Assembly (NCBI GenBank): GCA_019677205.1
Contig: JAAMXY010000780.1
Coordinates: 1-20,097 of the forward strand
DNA length: 20,097 bases
Reading direction: 5' to 3'
DNA from: Pinguiococcus pyrenoidosus
Lineage: Eukaryota; Sar; Pinguiophyceae; Pinguiochrysidales; Pinguiochrysidaceae
Position numbers and translations under genes: made by a program. Below, piece after piece: positions 8,010 through 18,700 of the stretch. The notes under the pieces are model-generated. The model made no database searches, had not been told where the DNA came from, and saw only the letters and a program-made list of their open reading frames with translations. Each line of letters starts with the position of its first letter. The first letter of the stretch is position 1.

Positions 8010-8719
8010 ATGGAGGCTCCTGGCGCGCTTTCTTCGCCGCCAACCGCCGAATGCTCTTCCGCAGCCTTGCAACACGCCGCTCGCTCGGAGCGTCTGGATC
8101 CTCCGTCGTCCCTGGAGTCTTCGTGGCTATCGCCGGAAGGGCTGCTGAGCGACTTGGCTCCGCTTGGCGCAGAGGGCGCGAGAGCACTGCCCAAACCTCT
8201 GCAGGTGGAGGGAGTCGAGCGGTCGCCAAGCTCGCTCCGCAGGTGCGAGCCTCTCCGCCAGCTACCTTTGCAAGGCTGGGAGGCGCTGACTCTACAGGCA
8301 CTTCGCATAGCCCGTCGAGGGATAAGCATGACGCGGAAGCCTGCGTGGCTCAACGAGCTCTAGCACGGGCGGCGGCGCGTGCTGGCGGCAGCGGGAGGCA
8401 GGACGCCGGCTGGCGATGTCCGGTGAGCGGGCGAACGATGCCGGAGGAATCTCGCGGGCCACGCTTAAGGGAGTGCCGGGAGTTCCATGAGTGCTGGCGC
8501 CTGGCTATCGACCGGCTTGTGCGGCGCACGGCGCGCTCCACGCTGGAGCTGCAGCTGCAGCGAATCGTGACGGGCCACTTGGCGACGCGGGAGGAGGCGG
8601 TCTACGCCCTCGCCGAGTGCGGCGGCTCGGTATCGCTGGCCATGGAGCGGTTGAGCGCCGCTGGCTATCGAGAGGAGATGCGGCTCGCCGTCGAGATCTG
8701 CGGCCCGCCGCAGCAATGA
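8010..8719 (+). CDS. Hypothetical small protein with UBA-like C-terminus, probable two exons
   Basis: Proposed CDS is join(8010..8242,8311..8719), 213 residues. The ATG at 8010 has a strong context (ACAATGG). The two open frames overlap, and a 68-nt GT-AG intron (GTGCGAGCC...CGCATAG) joins them with matching phase. That gives a Ser/Pro/Ala/Leu-rich N-terminal half and an Arg/Ala-rich second half. Residues of about 165-210 (LATREEAVYALAECGGSV, then AMERLSAAGYREEM) look like a UBA or UBA-like three-helix domain, whose usual role is binding ubiquitin or helping ribosome-associated factors. No other domain was recognised. The second-exon frame is also open back to an ATG at 8051, which would give an intronless 222-residue protein with the same C-terminus. 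Composition favours the spliced form, but only moderately. Confidence 0.5.
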
Positions 8720-9768
8720 GAGCAGGACAGAAACGCTTCTCTGTCGGAAGGGGAAAGACGCGTGCTTGGCAAGGGAGGGCGCGCCTTGGGCAAACGACTC
8801 GATTCTTCCCGAGTCATCTGGATCCTTCGCTTCCGTCGCGCCCTTGCCTCAACCACCGCACCCCCGAAGCACACCCTCCCACGCACTTGATCGATGCCAG
8901 AGATGGAGCTGCTGGCAAAGATCCGCGTGCGGGGATCGGAGCTCCGCCAACGGGCTGGCAGCCCTGTCGGGCGCCAGGTTCTGCCAAGGGGATAAAGGTT
9001 CTGCAGGCGTCATGCAACCCAGGTAACGCTTCATTTCCGGTGGGTCTACTGCTCCCAACCTATTCGCGGACGGGAACAGGCCGTGCCGGCTTGATGGCAG
9101 CGCCAACCAATTCTCTTCGCGGGGACGTTTTGCTCGGATTCCATAGACGCATAATATCTCCGTGGCACCTGAATTCGATTCCGCATTGGTCCAATGGAGA
9201 TCGGCAAGTGACGCCGAATCTCCCACAGAATAACCCGTGTGCGAAATTCTGGCACAATGATTCCGCCCTGGCAAGATTCCGATGCCACCATTGGCCAAAG
9301 AATGATTCGGCTGTCTCATCCGCCCAACGGAACAAGAGGCGGCGGAACGTGAATGGACCACTTCGCTTCCAATGTGGCTGTGCTAGTGGAGGATTGTGAG
9401 CGAGCGTGTAGTTTCATAATCTGCCGCCAATCCACCCCATTGGCCAGACACGCGCGCTCCTGATTCGCCCCATGCATCCCCCATATATGGGAGGCTCCCC
9501 CGCCATTTCCTCAGCAAGGCGCATCTCGCAGAGCAGTCGCCGGACGAGCGCACGCGCCACACCGCGGGGAGCCAAGCACCGCCCAGACGCCGCTGGACGA
9601 ACGGCCGGTCTTGGCTGGACCTGCAGCTGGTCGCTGGCCCTCGGCTCAGCGGTGGAACCCGGGGCGCGCATCCGGCACTTCACGGCGGAAGTCGCGCCTG
9701 CAAAAAGTCCCCGTCCGGAAAGCGCCACCCGCGCGCGCGAGCGGATCGCCCGGATCTGCCTTGACGAG
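8720..9768. other. Intergenic region and 5' flank of the giant gene
   Basis: 1049 bases with no supportable gene. The part at about 9030-9320 is noticeably less GC-rich and contains CCAAT-type words (for example around 9186-9196 and 9287-9296), so it is a reasonable place for the promoter. The giant gene's frame is open back to an ATG at 9472. However, the 99 residues this would add are Arg/Ser/Ala-rich and would bury the signal peptide, so 9472-9768 is read as 5' UTR. Minus-strand frames here lack a convincing ATG or family. Confidence 0.5.
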
Positions 9769-12700
9769 ATGGTTCAGCTGCGAAAGCGCGCTCTGGCGCT
9801 GGCGCTCTGCCTGGCGCTGGCCGCCAACGCGTCGGCCAACTTGTGCGGATGTGACGTCTTCCTGGCCAACGCGACGGCGGAGACGGAGGCGGTCTGCTTC
9901 GGCAGCTTCGTCGGCCCTTTTGCAAGCGGCCGGTGGTGCGCTCCGCTCGATCCGATGAGCGTGGAGTTTCCGTGCTCGTCCCACTACCTGGAGAGCCTGC
10001 TGAGCTACGGCGAGTTCCGCTTCTACGTCGGCCACGAGGAGCCGAACTTCGAGACCTGCTACCGGGAAGCGCAGGGCGTGCCGCAGTGCAGTTGCAATTC
10101 CTACTCGACGCTCGCCGCGTCCATGGCCAGGAAGACGCTGCTCTGCACCGGCAGGGTGGTTGTAGTGGACAGAGACGACTACGACGTGTGCGCGACGCCC
10201 GACGACTCCTTCGAGGCCACCGACCCGCTGTTTTGCTCCCTGCCCACCATGTCGGCCGAGGCGGACGCGGGGGATCCGCAAGTGCGGCTCAGCGTTGTGT
10301 TTGCGAGCAACGTCTTCCCGTGCTGGCAGGGCGGAGACGAAGATATTGAGGACGTGAGGATTTACGATCCATCAGATCCAGCCCTGTACACCCCGTTCCA
10401 CCCGTTTCAAGGGGAAGGATCAGACCCGAACGGCTTTGGCCTCAGCAGCTCTCTCACCCGATGGCTCGTGAGCCGGCAGCTTCGCGTCAATCCGGCCCTG
10501 TCTTGCCCGAGTATGGGCACCGTGGACGAACCGGCCGTGGACAACATCTACCTCATGCCGTCCTATCCGCTGACGCGCGACGAGGATCTTTGGGAACCAT
10601 TCATAGGAAACGACTGGAGTAGGATGCCATGCGACGAGGAAACCCTGGGCACCTGTGCCGCCGGCAGAGGCGTTGACATGGCTACGCACGCAAACAAGGG
10701 CTGCTGCTCAAACTGTGCCAGTCCGGGGGAAACCGTGTATGCCCGATCGCTTATGGTTCTCCCGTCGGCCACTTCCATAGACTTGAATGTCGGGATTGCG
10801 GACGGCGTCACCATCTGGATCAATGGCGTGCAAGTCTTCCAAGGGACGAATTGCGGCTGCTACGAGATCGGACAGGCCTCCGCCGTGGCAGCTGGCGTAG
10901 CCGGGTACAACGAGATCCTGTACAAGACGAGCGATGTGGATGGGGACCAGTGGGGTTTCTTTGCGGGAGCTCCGTTTGCCGCGCTCTTGAGCACCGGTGT
11001 CGAGGTGCACTATCCGGAGCAGGTCACCTCGTTGACGGATCACGGGGATTTCGATGGCCCTGGCATCGACTTCGGGACCATCGTGGCTTGGGTTGTCTCG
11101 CGCCCTTTGGCGGCGTCGCTCCCCTCCTGCGTCTTCTCCGGACCGCTTATTGTCGAAGAGCCGTCCGATGCGCTGTGGTTGGGGAACAGCACTCTGTTCC
11201 AAGAGTACTATACGTTCAACGGAAATGAGACGGCGCCTTGCAGCTACGCCAACACCTGCGCGCCATCGGATGGCATCGACCTCTCCGCCCACTACTCGGG
11301 AAGATGCTGCGACTTCGACGATGCAACGTGCACGGGCGGCAGCGCCGTTGCGTACGCGCGAACATATCTCTACTCCCCACGGGACCAATCGGTGACCTTC
11401 TCCCTGAAGCAAAGCGACGCCGTCATGGTGTGGATCGAAGGTAGTCTCCGCCACAGCTCGCCGGACGGGTGCCACTGCATCACGGACGCAGGAGCCTACA
11501 CAACCTTCTCGACGACCCTGCCCTATGGGTGGAGCGAGGTGGTGCTCAAGACGGCAAACGTCGAAGGCGTGTGGGCGTTCAAGCTGGCGATCGCCACGGC
11601 AGACGCGGCGCATCTGATATCCGCGCATCATGCGCCGTTCAAGACGGGGGAGAAGGCGGAACCGGTGTTCTTGTACAATCGAAACCTCTTCGTGATTGAC
11701 GCCAGTGCGGAGCCAACGTTTGAGAACTATGCATTCGCAACGGGCTTCAACTTCGGCGGGGAGGACGTGTACTTCCCCGGTGACATGCTCATCAAGTCGG
11801 TGGATGAACCAGGCCTCGAAGCTTCGAACTTGGGCGTCCAAGTGGAAGTCCACGGAGCTGTCGCGTACGACTACAGTGACACCTATGCCTTCGACAGCAT
11901 CGTCGAGTCCGAGGCGGTTTCTACCATTCTGCGCACGGGAATCGAGTCCTCAGCGCTCGGCGAGACCGTCACCGTCATCCTCAGCGGGCTCGTGCCCGAC
12001 TCCATCTACCAGCTTGCACTGGTGTTCGATGAGATCCTCATCACTGGAGTACGGGGATTCTCCGTGGCGATCCAGGGCCTCCATGAAGGGTACGTCATCC
12101 CCTATTTGGCCGAATGGGGCTACCGTGGCAACGCGACCCTTGGCGCACCGACCGCACTCGGCGGCGCCGGCAGCGTCGTTGACTACACGACCATGTCGGA
12201 CGAGTTTGGCGAGATCGAGATCAAGCTGGGGGAGTCCTTCCCGCTCTTCCTGCCGGACGTGGACTTGGTGGAGGGGGCGTTCCTGTCGGGCCTGGTGATC
12301 GAGGGCGATGCGGCGCCCCCCACCCTAGCGCCCTCGGTCATTCCGTCGACCGTCCCTTCGCTTGAGCCGTCCCGGGTGCCTTCCGCAGAGCCGTCCAGGT
12401 CGCCCAGCGCCGAGCCCTCCAAGGAGCCATCCAAGGAGCCGTCTGGGAGCCCCTCGGTGAAACCGTCCAAGGAGCCTTCCCGTGTTCCCAGTGTGGCGGC
12501 CAGTGACTCGCCCTCCGGAACCCCAACGGACGTGCCGACAGTCTCCCCGACCATGTCGCCCTCGACTCTGCCATCGACCCTGCCGTCGACGATGCCGAGT
12601 GCCGCGCCGACAAGCGGGCCCACTTCCTTTCCCTCTCTGCTTCCCAGCGACTCGCCGACTTTCGCGCCCTCCGATCAGCCTACGGCGGCATCGTGCGTGG

Positions 12701-15700
12701 ACCTCGTGCAAAGCGGGAGCGAGACGGACGTGGACTGTGGAGGACCTGATTGCCCCGGCTGCGCGCTGGGGCAGACTTGCGTCGTCGATGACGACTGCGT
12801 TTCCAAGCTGTGCCTCGCGACCGTCTGCATGGCGAACCCGTCCGCGGCCCCGTCGTCGTACCCGTCGCGGTTTCCGACGGAGAGCCCCTCCCTGGGACCG
12901 ACCCACCTGCCGACGTCGGCGCCGACGTCGCACCCCACCGAGCTGCCATCGGCGACTCCCACGGGCAAGCCTTTTGCGTCGCCGACAGAATCTCCGACGA
13001 CGCCGCCGAGCGCGTTGCCAACAGAACTTCCGACGGGGATGCCGTCTGCTTTGGCCTCCTCCCCGCCGACGTCCCCGGACAGCTCGGAACCTTCGCAAGT
13101 TCCCACCTTGCTCCCGTCGCAGACACCGTCTCTGGAACCTTCGACGAAGCCCTCGGTGCTGGCAAGCCAGGAACCCTCGCAGAGTCCCGTCGTTCCCAGT
13201 GCCATGCCCACATTGGCGACGTCGTCGAGCCCGACGACGTCGCCAACCTCTGTGCCGTCCGCGCCACCAACGATCCAGCCAGACGTTCCTGTGAAAGCGG
13301 TGATCTCGAATCTGCCCGGAGTCTTGGATACTTGCCAGAACATCACCGTGGACGGCAGTCAATCCTTTGGTGTGGCTTTGCAGTTCAACTGGATCCTTCT
13401 GGCTGACCGGGGAGACACCTTCGCCGAGATCCAGTTTGGCGACGGTTCTTCTCTTTTCAGCGTCGACGCCTCCTTGCTGGAAGAGAACAGTGGCTCACTG
13501 CTGCGGGTGTACCTGAGCGTCCTTTCCAGCTTCAACGGCGAGACCTCCAGCGTGACGGAAGAGGTCTTCGTCTCGCCCAAGGCAGTTCCGCTGGTCACCA
13601 TCGATGGCGGCGGCTTCATCGAGGTCAGCACTGCCGACGGTCTTCTGCGGCTCACCGGCCGGGCAACTCTGCCGGCTTGTGGTGATGGCGCTGTCGAGGA
13701 CACCACGAACAGCACGATGGTGTACGCATGGTCGATGCGGCCGTCGTCGGACCTGCCGAGTCTAGCAGGCCCGGACCCCATGCTCACGGTGAATAGCCCA
13801 GGCGTCGTCGCTGATGGGCCAGTCTTGCAAGTCCCGTCGAGCTACTACAGCCCGGGCTGGGTCTACGAGATCACGCTGAACGCAACCCTCCGGGACAGCG
13901 AGACGAATGCTATACTCTCCGAGACCGGGATCGCGTCGACCACGCTGGAGATGGTTCGCACCCCGCTCTCGGCAAGGGTTGTGGAGGGACAGTTCATAGA
14001 GACGCCCACCCTCACCACCGCTTCGCTGACTTGCTCTGGCGAGGATGCCGACTACGACACGATCTCCGTGGCCTATTCCTGGGCGTGCTTCTCGAGCAAC
14101 ACGGCGTCTCCCAGCAGTCCGCTCAACGCTGCCGCTTCCGGTGCCGTGCTCACGATCAATCCGTCCGCAGAGGCTGCTGGTCGATTGTACCAGTGCATAT
14201 GTACCGTGTCCGCGGGAGCGGGGGCGCTCCCTCTGCCCGTACCAGCTCAGGCCAGGACGATCATCGAGGTGTTTGAGCAGACGGTCGTCCCGGCACCGGA
14301 GGTCAGCCTGGTGGTGATCCGCAATGGCATTCTTCCGGAGTTCGAGACCGAAGGTGCCATCGTCCTCCAGGGGGACTGGATCGCGGTCATTGCGTTCGTA
14401 GTCTTTGAAGGGCAACAAGTGGACGGTCCGACAAGTGATCTGGGTGTCGAATGGAGCATCGAGTCCGGCGGCACGACGACGCTCCTGCCTTCGACCGACT
14501 TCTCTGTGAACTTCGATCCGTCAAACCTCAACGAAGGCGAGATATACTTCGTTTCCCTGGCCGTAACGCCGTTGGCCGACGGCGGCCTCAGCCGCCCAGG
14601 CACCGCCAGGACCCGTGTACGGGTGAACGACGGACCGACGGGAGGACGGGTGGTTTTCGCGCTCAGCAATGCAGGTCTCGTTGAAGGCACGGGCGCCTCC
14701 GTGTCCGATCCTCTTGCGACGTCGATTCGGGTATCCGTGCTGGACGTGGAAGACCCCGACGGAGTCGAAGCCTTCGACTTCTTCCTGCTAGGCTGCGATC
14801 CGAATCCTGACCTTACCGGTGACTCGCCCCAGCCAAGCGGTGCGGTCGTGGGCTTGTCAGCCACGCTTGCGCTGGGGAGCAAGTCCAATTCTCTCGAGAC
14901 CTTCCTCCCGAGGCCTCTCTCCATCTGTCCAGAGCTGCTCGAAAGCAGCCCGGACGCCGTGGCGGACTGGCTGGTCGTCGGCGTGACCGCCTTCGATGGG
15001 TTCGGCGCGGCCTCGCAGTTCACGTCTGCTATCCAAGTGCAGCGGGCCACCCCCAGCCCGACCGCGAGCCCCACGGAAGCTCTGTCGCTGGCCCCTACCG
15101 TCGTCGGTGGGACGCGAGCGCCGACGGGCCCTCCCGTCAGCGCCCCAACGACCCCCGTGGACTGCAAGACGCAGCAAGCCCGGGAGTTCCGAGCGATTGG
15201 GAATGCGGAAGGGATGCTCACATACCTCTGGCTGCTCACGCTCGATCTCGAGAGCACCAAAGACATCGACGCCTGCTCCGACGAGCTGATCGAACTGATG
15301 TACGACGCCTTGGACATCGCTCTGAGCGACTCCGTCGAGATCGGATGCCAGTGCCTGGTGGTCTTCATCAATGCCGTCAGCGACTTGGACCAGCCGGTGG
15401 TGAGCCTCATCCTGGATCTGCTTACGGATCTGGTCCAGGACGTGTCCTCCGGACTCGGCGAAGAGATCGACTACAACGTACTGGAGATCCTGGAATGCAC
15501 AGTGACGGCGGTGGAAGGCATCGATGTCTTCATAGCGGACGGTTCGCCGGACCGGGCCCGCTGGGTGGATCTTTACACCAGCGCAATCGACATCCTTGGC
15601 GTGCAGCTCCTGCGGCAGATGACCCCCGGTCAGGATCCCTTCGAGGTTGGTGGCAGCAGCGACGAGATCGGCACCACCGCGTACGTTGAGATTGCCTCGC

Positions 15701-18700
15701 GCACCGATGGGACTACCCTCAACTTCAGCGATGCGGGAGTGACGCTTCCCCCAAGCATTTCCTCTGCGGTCGAAGTCGTCTACGGCTCTTGCCCGGCAGA
15801 CGCGACTGCCTCGGGGGTGGTCGACCTTGGACTGGTGGGCGCCACCAGAAGGGGGGTGGACGAAGGCTTCGGAAGGACCCTGACGCTCTCCATGACCACC
15901 TGTGGCGCCACGGAGAATCTTCTTGGCAGCTCGGCCTTCGCAGGCTTGAGTCTGTCCCTTGCGCTCGATGCGGGAGAAGTCGTGCAAAACACCACCTTGC
16001 CGATCGTGGACGCGACTGGAAACTCGGCAACCGAGAGCGTGGATCTCACCGCCAGAATCACTCTGTCCTGCGAAAGCCGGAACGATGCTGCGCCGTACGA
16101 CGTGACGGGACTCTGTCCCGGAGGAGAGGCCGTCACGTACACCTGTGACGGGGTGACTGCCGGGTCGGTGGAAGTGACGTGCCCTTACGACGTCATCATT
16201 GGCAGCTGTGTGCGCTTCGATCCGGCTCTGGGCTCGTGGGTATCGGACGGCTGCACGTTCCTCGGCATCGAGGACTCCCGGGCACTGTGTGACTGTCAGC
16301 TGCCCGCCGAGTCGTCCACCCGGCGACTTCAGGATGACGAAGAGAGCGGCAGCCTCGATTTCGGAGCTCGATTTGAGAACATCGCCACCGAGGCGGAGTT
16401 CACCTTCACCGAGGCGGACAACGTCACGGCCGACGACGCGGAACGCGCAGTGGTCGTCCTCGTCGCGCTGGGGGCGGTGCTGGGAACGTGGCTCTTCATG
16501 GTCTGGTACGGCCACAAGCTCGATCGCAGGGAGCGCGATAAGACCAAGTTTCGGCGCCGCAACGAGGACATCCAGATTCGCAACACGCTCGCGCGGATCT
16601 GCCGCGAGCTGAAGCAGCCATTCGTTCGCGAGCGACAGCGGGAGGTTCTGGGCGAGGAGAAGTTCACGCTCCTCGGCTCGGCTGACGGAGGCGTCTTTGA
16701 CTACGTGAAGACCCTGTGCGTCGCGTTGATGCGGCGGGTCATCGGCCGGAGGGAGCGGAGTCCATCGACACAGGAAAGAGAGATGGCGAAAGCCCATTCC
16801 ATGCGCATTCGTTCCGATGAGGGCGGATCCGAGACGAACAGCGGGAAGGGAAAGAAGACAAGGGGGTACAGCTCCATCTTCTGGCGGGGCAACGGTTCCT
16901 TGCCGGACCCGAGAGGCTCGGACGCTCGTCCAAGTGACGGAGGCGCCTTGTACTATGACACAGAAACGAAGATCGAAGCAAGCTCAGATTCAAATCCGAT
17001 GCACCACCGCGCAGGGTTTGAACAGTTTGTACAGCAGACAACGTCGCGGGAGAACGCCAGCGCCAGAGCGAGGTCGTGGGGTCGGAAGATCTCCGGGCTG
17101 GAGGATTCCTTCTCCGACGCAGAGCAGGTGTCCACGACGTCGTCGTTCTCGCTCACGAACTCCGTGGGACCTCTGGCGCCCTCGCAGGGAGGGCGGAGCA
17201 AGAGCTCCAGCCAAGGCATGCGGGTTCTTTTCCGCATGCGCAACCGGGGATGGCGCCGCGCCAGTGGTTCGACGGAGGAGTCGGTGAGCTATTCTGACGA
17301 CTCGAAGGTGGCGGGATCAAGCGAGACCGGCTACGTGACCAATCGGTCCCGAGGCTACAACAGCGTGTCGGACCATCTGTCAGAACTGGAGGAGCTCGAA
17401 TCCATCGTCGACGCGATGGATGCGGAGATCGGTAAGCTGACGACCTGCACCTCCGAGCGCAGCGCCAGGCAGTCCCTCAACGATGCGTTCTGCCAATCCT
17501 AGGGGAAATGCAAGCAGTGAGGAAGAACTTCAAGACCGCGCTTTCCAATGAGCACGAGGTACCGCAAGCCACCGGCAGGGCCTTCTTGGAAGCTTCCCGC
17601 TCACGAGCCTCGCAGGTTATCGGCCTCTTTAGGTACAATCCGACGGACATCACGATGGACGACTTCTACAACGAGCAGGCTTCTGCCGTGCAGCAGTCAG
17701 TGCGCGAGAAGGCCAAGCCGGATCTGGAAGTTTCGCTCAGCGACGACAAGCCTCAGATGACAGCTGCCGATCTGAGAAAGTCCGTCGCCGGCCGAGGCGT
17801 ATGGTCTCAAGCTCAGCTGCTGTGGACGAGCTCGACGCGGCCACAGAAGGCCACGTTTTTCCTTCTGGAGGTGTTGTCCATCATGACTATCGACGCCCTC
17901 TTCTACACTGGATCCGACGATCTGATCGTGTCCAGCTCGTTCTGGGACGATCTCGCCGACGGCCAGACCGAGGATCTTGCGAAGGAAGGCTTCAACGTCG
18001 TGGTGTTCGCCCTCATCACGGCCATTCTCGCACTACCCCCCGCGTTCCTCGCCTACGGCGCCTACCGGGTGAGGAGGGAGATGCGCGCCGCGGAAGTGAT
18101 CGGGCGCAGGGTCCTGCTCCACTCGGAAGACTACCAGCTCAACTGGGAGCTACAGCTCCAGCCGAAAAACTCGGCGGCGGACTATGCCATTGCGCTTCTG
18201 GAAACGCTTGCCATCCTCCAGCTTGCGCAGAACATGGATGACGAGGTGAGTGTGAGCGGGCGAGCGCGCAAGCGAGCGCGCAGGATGCGCCGTTCTGGCT
18301 TGTCGCCGAACCAGGACGGCCGAGCTGACCAGTGCTTCCCACAGAGCGTCGTCCCGCTGCGGCGCCACGCGTCTGCGCTGGAGCTCCTGCGGAACCGCAT
18401 GCTCCTGAAGGAGATGAACAACGCGGCGGACGTCGCCGCAGCCAAGAGGAGCTACGAGGACGGGCTCGGGCATCGCGACTCGGCTCTTTCCATCATGAAC
18501 AACCAGACCATGTGGCTGAAGCGGCGTCGTGCAGCTGCCGTGGTGCGTTCATCGGTCGGGCCTGGGCGTCGCCTGGCTGTTTAGTTTCTCATGCTTGTCG
18601 CTCTGCCCATGCTTAGGCCCGCCGCAATGTTGCTCGGCAGCACGAAGAGGAGGTCCGAGACGGCCTGGCGGTTCTGATGACCGAGGCGGAGTGCCAGCGT

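Noticed and set aside
8849-9361. 170-codon minus-strand open frame upstream of the giant gene
   Set aside because: It begins with GTG rather than ATG, matches no family, and lies in a region that is probably promoter and 5' UTR.
9472-9768. N-terminal extension of the giant protein from the ATG at 9472
   Set aside because: The added 99 residues are Arg/Ser/Ala-rich and would place a clear signal peptide internally. The ATG at 9769 has a good context directly before that signal peptide.
12325-13362. Arg- and Gly-rich antisense and alternate frames over the Pro/Ser stalks
   Set aside because: They are translations of the 12-bp Pro/Ser coding repeat in other frames and carry no independent signal.
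14857-16797. 646-codon open frame antisense to the giant gene
   Set aside because: It lies wholly opposite a supported coding exon and shows His/Arg/Gly-rich composition typical of an antisense shadow.
17508-18584. Separate gene starting at the ATG of 17508
   Set aside because: It would start five bases after another gene's stop, has no signal or promoter space, and is better explained as exons 2-3 of the giant receptor through a phase-matched intron.
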